Origin: an uncultured bacterium
GTDB lineage: Bacteria > Krumholzibacteriota > Krumholzibacteriia > LZORAL124-64-63
Reading direction: 5' to 3'
Length of the DNA: 64,000 nt
NCBI GenBank assembly: GCA_937910695.1
Contig: CALEMW010000039.1
Span: 1-64,000, forward strand
Position numbers and translations under genes: made by a program. Below are positions 54,240-63,124 of the stretch, one piece after another; position 1 is the stretch's first letter, and every line of letters starts with the position of its first letter. Under the pieces are notes generated by a model. It was not told where the DNA came from and did no database searches. It worked only from the letters and a program-made list of their open reading frames with translations.

Positions 54240-54953
54240 ATGGTGACCAGTCGACGCATGTCCTCACATACTGTCTTGATCGCTGTGATTGGATCGTTCG
54301 TGTTGATGCCGGGTATCGCTTCTGGCTTCCAAAGCAACCACAATGCCATGGACATGGTCTGGAACTCGAGTTCGTTCGATTGCGAGTCCGTAGCGATGAC
54401 CCTTGTGGATGATTTCGTTTGGGAATGTGTCGCCCCAGCTCCATCAGCCGAGACGTACTATCTTCAGTTTTGGCCCGGAAGCAGCATGGAGCCCAAATAC
54501 GGAGCCGATATCAACGATCCCCTGGGGCTCATTCTGGACGACGATCCCAGTCAGGTTCCCGTCTCCCTGGCTAACTCGGGGTACTACACGATCCGTCTCC
54601 TGGAAGCCGCGCCCTCCTTCGAACTTGTCGGTGCTCCCGGCTCCATCGTTGTGAGTCTGGTTTTCAGCGATGATCCCATCTCACCCCCCACAGATTCATC
54701 AGTCATGGTGCTGGACCTGGATTTCGACATTATGTTAGGATTCTTCACAGTCGGCGGGGGCACTGGAATCGACGTTGTGAATTTGATACCTGATCACACA
54801 TACCGCCTGAGTGTGACAGCGACCGGCTACCGTGACGAATCCTTGACGGTGAGCGTACCGGATGCCAGCCCGGTTCCGGTGACCGTGGCCCTCGACCGAC
54901 TTGTCGCCAATGAGAACACCACTTGGAGCGGGTTCAAGGCCTTATTCCGTTGA
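54240..54953 (+). CDS. Secreted protein with C-terminal WxxFKxxFR tag
   Basis: 237 residues: signal peptide (TVLIAVIGSFVLMPGIASG), a beta-rich acidic body with two Cys and a late carboxypeptidase-regulatory-like stretch (YRLSVTATGYRDESLTVSVP), ending ANENTTWSGFKALFR. The C-terminus matches that of the 51896-52879 protein; the rest does not. The ATG at 54240 is chosen because earlier ATGs fall inside or next to the promoter; GGA lies five bases upstream. The glycosidase-like gene follows at 38 bp on the same strand. Confidence 0.72.
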   Translation: MVTSRRMSSHTVLIAVIGSFVLMPGIASGFQSNHNAMDMVWNSSSFDCESVAMTLVDDFVWECVAPAPSAETYYLQFWPGSSMEPKYGADINDPLGLILDDDPSQVPVSLANSGYYTIRLLEAAPSFELVGAPGSIVVSLVFSDDPISPPTDSSVMVLDLDFDIMLGFFTVGGGTGIDVVNLIPDHTYRLSVTATGYRDESLTVSVPDASPVPVTVALDRLVANENTTWSGFKALFR

Positions 54954-54991
54954 GGCGATCGCCCGCCGGTAATAAAGAGGCCCTTTTGACC

Positions 54992-56794
54992 ATGACACCC
55001 ATTCGCCAAATTCCCGTTCGACGCCGAATATCCCGTTCGGCGCTCTTGATGTTGTTCGGAACATGCCTAATCGTTCAAGCCTTCACGCCCCAAACTGCTA
55101 CGGCACTTGTAAAACTGGATTTCGAACAGACTTTCTTCCGTATTCCTGGTCGAGAGATCTGGGATTTCTGCATCGTCCAGCAGGACGGCCTCTACCACAT
55201 CTTCTATATCGACGTCGATGAGAACGCCCCAGGCAACAAAACAGATTGGCTAGGACACGCCACGAGCCCGGACCTCACCCACTGGGACGTCCAGCCACCT
55301 GCACTGTATGCCGGACCCTCCTGGTGGGACGATTGGAGCGTCTGGGCACCTCACGTGGTCCGCGACGAGCCCAACTCACGCTGGGTCATGGCCTACACGG
55401 GTGTCGACTCCCTCCGCGTCCAGCGAGCATGCATGGCCTATTCCACAGACCTCGCGACCTGGACCAAGGAACCGGCGAATCCCGTGTTCGAGCCAGACTC
55501 TCTGAGCTACTTCTGGAGCCCGACGACCGCGTGGAGTTCGTTCCGGGATCCGTTCCTCTACTTCGAATCCGGCGAGTGGCATATGCTCAGCACCGCCGCC
55601 CTCCGCCTCGGCGGATTTCCCGGCTACCGAAAAGCCATCGTCCACCACGCGTCGAGCTCCGATTTCGTGACCTGGACAGACCAGGGAGCACTCTACGTTC
55701 ACGATGGTCCTGCACAAAACCGCGATCTCGAAAGCCCCTTCTACATCCACCGCAACGGACTCGACCACCTCTTCTTCACCGAGTACTACTCCGGGGGCGT
55801 GAGCCACATCGCCGCACCGACCCCCGCCGGCTGGACTTTTGCTGACCGTACGGTGTTGGACGATTCCGCAGCTCCCGAAATCCTGGACATCGGCGGCACC
55901 GACATCCTCGGGCGTTACGTCACCTATCAGCATCCCTCCACCGGCGAGTTTTCGTTCGTCGCCAGATTCGACACCCTGCATTGGCTCGCACCGGATTCCT
56001 GCATGATCTACAAACCGGATCCTCTGCTGCGGAACTGGCCCGACCACAGCGGCACCGCCTGCTTGGGCAACCCTGTCTTCGGAGACAACCCCGCCGAACG
56101 CGGAGCACAGACCGCAGGCCCGATAGGAACCTTCTCCTTCAGCAGCCAGGAATACTACCAAGGTCCCATGAGCGGCATCGGAGCACCGGGAGCCTACCTT
56201 GGAGATTTCGCCCAAGGCCATGCCCAGAGCCGGCCCTTCGTCGTCGCTGGCGACATCATGACCTTGATGGTCGGAGGCGGCGCCTACCCGACAACCTGTT
56301 ATGTAGCCTTGATGGACGCCGTCGCCGACACCATCCTGTTGCGCGAAACCGGAACCGGCGTGGAGTTGATGAGTCAGCGAATCTGGGATATCAGTCCCTA
56401 CCAGGGAATGACCGCAACGATCAAGATCGTGGATGCTGAAAACGGTGCGATGGGTCACATCTGCGTGGATGAAATCGTGGAGTCCATGGTCCCCTCTTCA
56501 GCGGCACCGACGCCCCGCAACGTCCGAGTCGCCACCGTCCCCAATCCATTCAATCCACGGACCGAGTTCCGATTCCAGCTCGCTGGCCAGGTGTCCGCCC
56601 AAGTGCAGATCCATGACCTGAGAGGACGGAGAGTCTGGTCGTCCCCGTCCCGGACCCTCGATGTCGGGACACAGGCGATCCCCTGGAACGGAATCCATGA
56701 CGACGGTCGGGCCATGCCCGGCGGAACCTACATATTCCGTCTGGTCCTCGACGGCCGTACCGCTTCGACGGGACGCCTCACCCTCATCCGATAA
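54992..56794 (+). CDS. Secreted GH32/GH43-like five-bladed propeller protein with FlgD-like sorting domain
   Basis: 600 residues. After a signal peptide, a propeller of the GH32/43/68 type carries three acidic marks: W57-D58 (EIWDFCIVQQDG), RDP at 185-187 (SSFRDPFLYF) and E247 (DLESPFYIHRNG), the positions of nucleophile, transition-state stabiliser and acid/base. The C-terminal 80 residues are a FlgD-like/type-IX-like domain (VPNPFNPRTEFRFQL, VQIHDLRGRRVW, DGRAMPGGTYIFRL). It likely cuts or binds a glycan at the cell surface. A TTG at 54986 with GAGG upstream is an alternative start. Confidence 0.8.
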   Translation: MTPIRQIPVRRRISRSALLMLFGTCLIVQAFTPQTATALVKLDFEQTFFRIPGREIWDFCIVQQDGLYHIFYIDVDENAPGNKTDWLGHATSPDLTHWDVQPPALYAGPSWWDDWSVWAPHVVRDEPNSRWVMAYTGVDSLRVQRACMAYSTDLATWTKEPANPVFEPDSLSYFWSPTTAWSSFRDPFLYFESGEWHMLSTAALRLGGFPGYRKAIVHHASSSDFVTWTDQGALYVHDGPAQNRDLESPFYIHRNGLDHLFFTEYYSGGVSHIAAPTPAGWTFADRTVLDDSAAPEILDIGGTDILGRYVTYQHPSTGEFSFVARFDTLHWLAPDSCMIYKPDPLLRNWPDHSGTACLGNPVFGDNPAERGAQTAGPIGTFSFSSQEYYQGPMSGIGAPGAYLGDFAQGHAQSRPFVVAGDIMTLMVGGGAYPTTCYVALMDAVADTILLRETGTGVELMSQRIWDISPYQGMTATIKIVDAENGAMGHICVDEIVESMVPSSAAPTPRNVRVATVPNPFNPRTEFRFQLAGQVSAQVQIHDLRGRRVWSSPSRTLDVGTQAIPWNGIHDDGRAMPGGTYIFRLVLDGRTASTGRLTLIR

Positions 56795-56825
56795 TAAAGA
56801 ACCGCCGCCCCTACCCTGAATAAAA

Positions 56826-56855
56826 AACGAGGGCTCCGGCACCGGAGCTCTCGTT
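56826..56855 (-). terminator. Intrinsic terminator of the metalloprotease gene
   Basis: On the minus strand AACGAG-x-GCTCCGG repeats as a stem of about 14 pairs, followed by six or more T (TTTTTTA). It lies 40 bases after the stop at 56895. Confidence 0.75.
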
Positions 56856-56894
56856 CCATCTGCAATGCATGATCGCAACGACCGCGATTGTCCC

Positions 56895-57923
56895 TCAACG
56901 CACCACGGCAACGGTGCCCGTCGTCTCGTATCCGACCCAGCCGATGCGGAAGAAATACTGGCCCGAGGCCACACGACGGCCGTCCTGACCACTGCCATCC
57001 CACGAAATGCTCAGAATGCTGTTCTCGAGTCTCCCACCCTGAAGAGTGCGCACTACCCGGCCTCGCATGTCGAGGATCTGCAGTCGTGAGGACGAAGCAT
57101 CCCGGTTCACTGATTCGTCCAGATTCAGCTGGATGACCGTCAAGGGGTTGCAAGGGTTCGGAAATGCGGAGGCAGTCAGCATCGGCCCCATATACGGACG
57201 ACCGCTGATCACGGTGCGTAAGAACGCATCGAGACCATCCACCTCATCAGGAAGATCCAAACGACTGTTCTCGATCCGTCCCTGCTGCGTGGCGAGATCG
57301 CCGCCGATGAGATAGCGCAGGTCTTCGGCCAAGATCTCCCTGGCACGATCGGCATGGGCCGCGGTCGGACCGTTGAATACAGGGTCGAGACCACGTAAAG
57401 ACATGTAGCGGTTCCAAGCATCGGCGGATCGGTCGAAAAAGGCCCAGGTCAGAACATGGCCGAATTCGTGGACGACGAGTTCAGCAACTGTTTCCGGGTG
57501 GACGGGCCCGAAAGAAGGGGATAACACGATCGCCTGACGTCGGGCAAAGCTGCTGAGGATTTCAGCTGGAGGAGCGGGCAGCAGGAACACGTCCACGGTC
57601 AGCTCGACGCCGTCGATATGAAGATCCGCGAAGGTTTCGAACACGGTCTCGGCATCGATGGGCAGGAATTCGCTGACGCCCTGACGAGGCAGACGGGGAT
57701 CATCCACGCCATCGAGCAGCTCGAGGCTGCCCAGGGTAGCGTGACGCAAGGTCCGCTCACCATTTTCTTGACTGATCATGGATTGGATATCTTCGGCCGA
57801 GTGGATGCGAACCGTCAGACCGTTTTCGTAGAGGCGGGACGCAGCATCCGCAGACGGCACCAGAGAGGTCACCACTGTCGCTGTGAAGATCATTGTGAGG
57901 AATATCTGGTTCATCTGCGCCAT
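56895..57923 (-). CDS. Secreted HExxH metalloprotease-like protein with FlgD-like sorting domain
   Basis: 342 residues, signal peptide (TMIFTATVVTSLVPSADA). Zinc motif H152-E153-x-x-H156 (VVHEFGHVLTWAF) with a possible third ligand E200 (EILAEDLRYL) gives a gluzincin-like enzyme. The last about 90 residues are FlgD-like (ASAFPNPCNPLTVIQL, LQILDMRGRVVRTL, DGRRVASGQYFFRI). No exact family is recognised. It shares the C-terminal type with the GH-like and M6-like proteins. An ATG with AAGG upstream is used. A promoter was not clear in the 270 bp upstream (57924-58191). Confidence 0.8.
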   Translation of the reverse strand: MAQMNQIFLTMIFTATVVTSLVPSADAASRLYENGLTVRIHSAEDIQSMISQENGERTLRHATLGSLELLDGVDDPRLPRQGVSEFLPIDAETVFETFADLHIDGVELTVDVFLLPAPPAEILSSFARRQAIVLSPSFGPVHPETVAELVVHEFGHVLTWAFFDRSADAWNRYMSLRGLDPVFNGPTAAHADRAREILAEDLRYLIGGDLATQQGRIENSRLDLPDEVDGLDAFLRTVISGRPYMGPMLTASAFPNPCNPLTVIQLNLDESVNRDASSSRLQILDMRGRVVRTLQGGRLENSILSISWDGSGQDGRRVASGQYFFRIGWVGYETTGTVAVVR

Positions 57924-58191
57924 CCTGGCCCTTTCTGCTCCATCGTTCCCCCCTGTGGGGCATCGAACCCGATCCTACTTCATCATACCGCAGGGACCGT
58001 ACCCGACACGGCATGGGATCCAGATAGGATCGTACAGCAGGGCTGCAGACATACCAAAATGTTGCATTTACGTGTGTTATGAAATAATCAAACCGACAAT
58101 ATCTTCGGAGTCATTGCTAGCATCGCAGCATGAAAAAGGGGGATTGGGGCTTTCGACCCAGAAGAGGGTGGGGGCGGATCCCCGGTCGGGG

Positions 58192-59580
58192 TCATTCACC
58201 CACAGAGGAACGAGCACCGAAGCGGCTGATGAACACGGCACCGGTACCGAGACAGTAGACCAGGGCGTGGACACATAGTCCCAGCAGCACGAGCAGGTTG
58301 CCAGGGATCGAACCATCGGGCATCCAGATTCGGATCGATGCACCCAGGAAACCGGGCACGGAGACGACGATCAGTCCGACCAGCACCGGAAGCATGGTGC
58401 CTTCTCGACAAAACGCCCCGCAGATTCTACGCCCGACACGTCTGAGCACCATACCGACGGACAGCAGCCCCAGCACGAGATACGCCAGGCCTACAAGCAA
58501 TGCGAGAGGAATGCCGATGACGGTGGCGACCAACACGACCATGACGATGAGCACCAGGAGATGTCCCAGCACAAACCACAGGGAACCGACCAAGAAGCTC
58601 CGCCCGGCCGATCCCGCGAGGGCCGCGTCGATGGCCACAAGCCTGCGGGCTGGAATGACGGCCAATGTGATCAACAACAGGACGGCCAGAACAGTCAGGC
58701 CCGTCGATTTGACGACCAGGCTGGTCGGTCCGCTGGACATCATGCCCCAGAACCCGTCGACGGCGCCGCTGCTGACTTCGTAGACGTCGCCGTCGATGAC
58801 CGCGGCTGCATCCCGCATAAGGTCACCGAGCACCACGTAGACTTCTCCGTGAACCGAGGAATCCTCACCGAGAATGAGATCGCCTCCGACAACAGTGATC
58901 GTGCCGTCCACCTCGCCGAGGATGGTGGCGTCGCCCAAAAGCACGATCACATCGCCGGTCACCCTCTCGTCGTCGCTTACGAGCAGACCCTTGCGCAAAG
59001 CGAACATATCGTCGCCGATGATCTTCTTGGGCTTCGGTCGATCGGGCTGGCCGAACAGGTTGAGGTTCCAGCCGCTGGCGGCTTCCTGAAAGCGTTCGAT
59101 CTCTCTCTGGATATCGAGGGAGTCCGGCATCTCACCAAGGATCGTGGCTGTCACGGCGCTGATGCCTTCGCTCACCCGCTGACCGATATCCTCGGGGAGC
59201 TCGATGCGGAAGTCGCCGGAAGTGTTGGAAAAGAGAATCGTATTCTCGTCGACCTTGACCTGGATGCCGGACAACTCTCCTTCGAGCTCCTTGATGATCG
59301 ACTGGAGGTCCTCGAGAGCCGCGTTGATTTCGTGATCATCGGAGTTGTGCACCCGATCGCGGAGCTGGGACAGTCGGTCCTGACGCAGGCGGATTTCATT
59401 GCGGATGGAGTCCTCGAAAGCCAGGTTCCGGGGCGGGGGCGGCGTAGGCTGCTGGGCATGGAGAGCAATGGGAACCGCCAGGCAGAACACCGCGACGACG
59501 ATGCTCAGGGACATCCTCGTCGCGGCCGTTCTCGACCCGAAGGTCTTAGGCGTGATCGTTCCTTTGAACCGCTCCAACAT
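58192..59580 (-). CDS. Bactofilin-like polymer-domain membrane protein
   Basis: 462 residues. A signal or membrane segment (MSLSIVVAVFCLAVPIALHA) is followed by a charged coiled coil (about 60-110), then a bactofilin-type right-handed beta-helix region (LLVSDDERVTGDVIVLLGDA, ILGEVDGTITVVGGDLILGE, SVHGEVYVVLGDL). About five membrane helices follow (VLAVLLLITLAVIPA and others). The gene overlaps the anti-sigma gene end by 35 bp, with GGAGG before its ATG, so it is translated with it. It probably is a membrane-linked structural protein controlled by the ECF sigma factor; that is inference. Confidence 0.78.
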   Translation of the reverse strand: MLERFKGTITPKTFGSRTAATRMSLSIVVAVFCLAVPIALHAQQPTPPPPRNLAFEDSIRNEIRLRQDRLSQLRDRVHNSDDHEINAALEDLQSIIKELEGELSGIQVKVDENTILFSNTSGDFRIELPEDIGQRVSEGISAVTATILGEMPDSLDIQREIERFQEAASGWNLNLFGQPDRPKPKKIIGDDMFALRKGLLVSDDERVTGDVIVLLGDATILGEVDGTITVVGGDLILGEDSSVHGEVYVVLGDLMRDAAAVIDGDVYEVSSGAVDGFWGMMSSGPTSLVVKSTGLTVLAVLLLITLAVIPARRLVAIDAALAGSAGRSFLVGSLWFVLGHLLVLIVMVVLVATVIGIPLALLVGLAYLVLGLLSVGMVLRRVGRRICGAFCREGTMLPVLVGLIVVSVPGFLGASIRIWMPDGSIPGNLLVLLGLCVHALVYCLGTGAVFISRFGARSSVGE

Positions 59581-60061
59581 AGATCCTCCGGCTCAGCTGC
59601 TGCACGCGCACGAGCGCTTCTGGCAACAGTCCCAGTCCCACCGCAGCGACGGCGATGTCGGGTACGCGGCTCATAGCCAGGGCCGCTGCAGTGGCGGCGG
59701 CCAGGACTAGGCCGGCGGCGCGGGTCGCGCCGGAGCGGACGAAGTCGGGGAGGCTCTCTTCCTCAAGAATCACAGGCATCCTTGGTGCACGCAGCTCGGC
59801 CATCTCTCGATAGGCCGCATACGGCACCGATGCCAGAATCTTCTCGTCGAAGTCGGCGGGTGGCTCAATCGCCGGCATGGCGTTGAGCATCCCGAACATG
59901 GCCTTCTGCTCGTCCAGCTCCTTGCAGCATGCGTCGCAGTCCCTGACATGCAGGAAGAGACGAGTGGCCACGGGCCCGAGCAACGTCTCGTCCAGGTAGT
60001 CCTGCATGTTTGCACGAGTCGTCTCGCACGTCCAAGGCTTTGCGTCATTCATCTTGTCCAT
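59546..60061 (-). CDS. Zinc-finger anti-sigma factor
   Basis: 171 residues. The ZAS motif H38-x3-C42-x2-C45 with upstream C12 (TCETTRANMQDYLDE, LHVRDCDACCKEL) binds zinc and the sigma factor. A hydrophobic segment near 115-145 (AAGLVLAAATAAALAMS) should cross the membrane. A GGAGG site precedes the ATG. It lies 148 bp after the sigma gene. The gap has no gene but holds GC-rich inverted repeats. Confidence 0.9.
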   Translation of the reverse strand: MDKMNDAKPWTCETTRANMQDYLDETLLGPVATRLFLHVRDCDACCKELDEQKAMFGMLNAMPAIEPPADFDEKILASVPYAAYREMAELRAPRMPVILEEESLPDFVRSGATRAAGLVLAAATAAALAMSRVPDIAVAAVGLGLLPEALVRVQQLSRRIYVGAVQRNDHA

Positions 60062-60209
60062 CGTTTCCCTCCAGGGTCTCCATCCCCCATCGCGTCCGCA
60101 GGGCCCGGGCGGGGCCTTTGAATCTTGGCTGCGACCGGCTGAAACCGCGCCGCAGATGTCCCTACGCGATATGGAACTGGAGGTTTCACCCTGATTTTGT
60201 CTTTTTTCA

Positions 60210-60797
60210 TCAAATGTGGTACTCCCGCTCGGCCAGAATCTTCGTGATCATGTTCCTGGCCCGGTGGATCCTGGCCTTGACGGTGCCAAGGGGCAGATCC
60301 AGCACGGTCGCGATGTCCTCATAAGACAGATCCTGGTCGTGTCGCAGCAAGATGATCGATCTGTAGTGCGGCGGGAGATCAGCGACGACCTCCTCGAGCC
60401 TCATCATCGCTTCGCTGCGTTCGAGGATCGTATCGGGCTCCGGGCCCTTGTCCGGCAACTGGAACTCGATCTCATCGCCGTCCTTGTCGGTATGTCCGTC
60501 GAGGGACAGGAACCGCATGCGGTTGCGGCGCAGATGGTCAATGCAGTGATTCGTGGCGATCCTGAAGATCCAGCTCGAAAACGCGTAGGTCTCGTCGTAA
60601 CGGTCGAGAAGCGAAAAGACCTTGATGAAAACTTCCTGGGCCAAGTCCCTGGCGTCTTCGGATTTCCTGGTCATGCGGAAGCATAGGCCGTAGATGGCGC
60701 CACGATATCGCCCGAGGAGTTCGGCGAACGCCGCCTCTTCCCCGCGCTTACAGCGCTTGATGACCTTCAGATCCTCATGCTTGTCGAACATCGCCAT
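60210..60797 (-). CDS. ECF-type sigma-70 factor
   Basis: 195 residues. Region 2 is clear (FAELLGRYRGAIYGLCFRMT, SEDARDLAQEVFIKVFSLLD, SSWIFRIATNHCIDHLRRNR), then a short linker and region 4 (LPPHYRSIILLRHDQDLSYE, LDLPLGTVKARIHRARNMI). Regions 1 and 3 are absent. It is paired with the downstream anti-sigma gene. The ATG at 60797 is chosen over one 14 codons earlier because of the promoter position. Confidence 0.93.
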   Translation of the reverse strand: MAMFDKHEDLKVIKRCKRGEEAAFAELLGRYRGAIYGLCFRMTRKSEDARDLAQEVFIKVFSLLDRYDETYAFSSWIFRIATNHCIDHLRRNRMRFLSLDGHTDKDGDEIEFQLPDKGPEPDTILERSEAMMRLEEVVADLPPHYRSIILLRHDQDLSYEDIATVLDLPLGTVKARIHRARNMITKILAEREYHI

Positions 60798-60828
60798 GGT
60801 CACGTCCCGGGGGTTGAACAACCCGGCG

Positions 60829-60858
60829 AAGATACGCACGCACCTACGGAGTGGTCAA
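60829..60858 (-). promoter_or_regulatory. Sigma-70-like promoter of the ECF sigma gene
   Basis: On the minus strand TTGACC, 18 bases, TATCTT. The leader between it and the ATG contains the hairpin GGGTT-GAAC-AACCC (about 60810-60825), which could affect translation. Confidence 0.45.
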
Positions 60859-60881
60859 CCCAATCCCCAGCGCGGCCGACC

Positions 60882-60910
60882 TTGACACTCCAGAAACCGG
60901 GACCTAGACT
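60882..60910 (+). promoter_or_regulatory. Sigma-70 promoter of eno
   Basis: TTGACA, 17 bases, TAGACT: a perfect -35 and a 4 of 6 -10 box, about 48 bp before the eno ATG. Confidence 0.65.
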
Positions 60911-60925
60911 CGCGCTGAACCATGA

Positions 60926-62242
<1,317 letters not shown>

Positions 62243-62258
62243 TTCGAGGACCTGATCC

Positions 62259-62281
62259 GGGGCCGCCAGCGGTGCGGCCCC
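62259..62281 (+). other. GC hairpin between eno and ftsB
   Basis: GGGGCCGC and GCGGCCCC with a seven-base loop, no T run. It may attenuate read-through into ftsB or protect the eno mRNA end. Confidence 0.4.
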
Positions 62282-62303
62282 GGGCCCGACTCAAGGAGGA
62301 GGC

Positions 62304-62690
62304 ATGGGCCAGGCGATGCATCGATCCACTCCCGGCTCGGGACAATTCTACCGCGGTGCTCAAGGTGGCCGTCGCCTCCAGCGCCCGGCCGTGATCATTG
62401 CCGGGGCCATCGCAGCGATTGCCATCGGCGGTGCCCTGTTGGGCGATCACGGCATCCCGGCGTTCATCAAGCTGCGCACCGAACGCCAAGCCCTGGAGGC
62501 GGACGTCGAGAGCCTCAAGAACAGAGAGGCTTCCCTGGCCGCCGACATCGAGGCCCTGGCTAGCGATCCAGAGACCGTGGAGCGTGTCGCCCGTGAACGC
62601 TACCGCTGGCACAAGCCAGGGGAGACCGTGATCGAAGTGATCGGCGGCCCCGAAAACGAGACCGCGGACAATCCCCCCCCGTCGCCTTGA
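62304..62690 (+). CDS. ftsB: FtsB/DivIC-type septum formation initiator
   Basis: 128 residues. A single membrane helix (about 29-45, AVIIAGAIAAIAIGGALLG) is followed by a coiled coil (LRTERQALEADVESLKNREA, LAADIEALASDPETVERVAR) and the conserved end VARERYRWHKPGE. It is a divisome scaffold that pairs with FtsL and FtsQ. GGAGGAGGC precedes the ATG. The N-terminal 28 residues are longer than usual and Gly/Arg/Gln-rich. It lies after eno. Confidence 0.87.
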   Translation: MGQAMHRSTPGSGQFYRGAQGGRRLQRPAVIIAGAIAAIAIGGALLGDHGIPAFIKLRTERQALEADVESLKNREASLAADIEALASDPETVERVARERYRWHKPGETVIEVIGGPENETADNPPPSP

Positions 62691-62715
62691 CAGTCCCAGG
62701 TGCGGCTCATATATT
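62687..62715 (+). promoter_or_regulatory. Sigma-70 promoter of the initiator tRNA
   Basis: TTGACA, 17 bases, TATATT (6 of 6 and 5 of 6). The -35 box overlaps the ftsB stop codon. The predicted start is near 62722, about 30 bases before the tRNA. Confidence 0.75.
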
Positions 62716-62752
62716 CGGGCTCCCTCGCCGGAGGGATGACATTCGATACGGT

Positions 62753-62829
<77 letters not shown>

Positions 62830-62838
62830 AATCAAGAA

Positions 62839-62868
62839 GGACCTCGGTCATTTGACCGGGGTCCTTTT
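62839..62868 (+). terminator. Intrinsic terminator of the tRNA
   Basis: GGACCTCGGTCA and TGACCGGGGTCC with a two-base loop, a 12-pair stem with one G-T, then TTTT. It lies ten bases after CCA. The remaining gap to 63124 shows no other gene. Confidence 0.9.
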
Positions 62869-63124
62869 CTCATCTACCAGGCCGTGTTCAAGATCGATAC
62901 GATGGTGACTGTATATCGAGAGCACTCAACCTGTTCAACTCCAAGCCCAACTGCTTCGCACGTCGTTTTTCGATCACTTGTTCGATTTATCTTGAGTTCG
63001 CATCCTGGAATCGCCTACTGTCCAACGGTCGATTCAGTTGCGTCGTTGCGGACCAGGATCCGTCGCGGCACCTCGTTGCTCAAGGACCGGATCTCTGGGA
63101 TCCCCGCGAATCGAGACGTACGAC

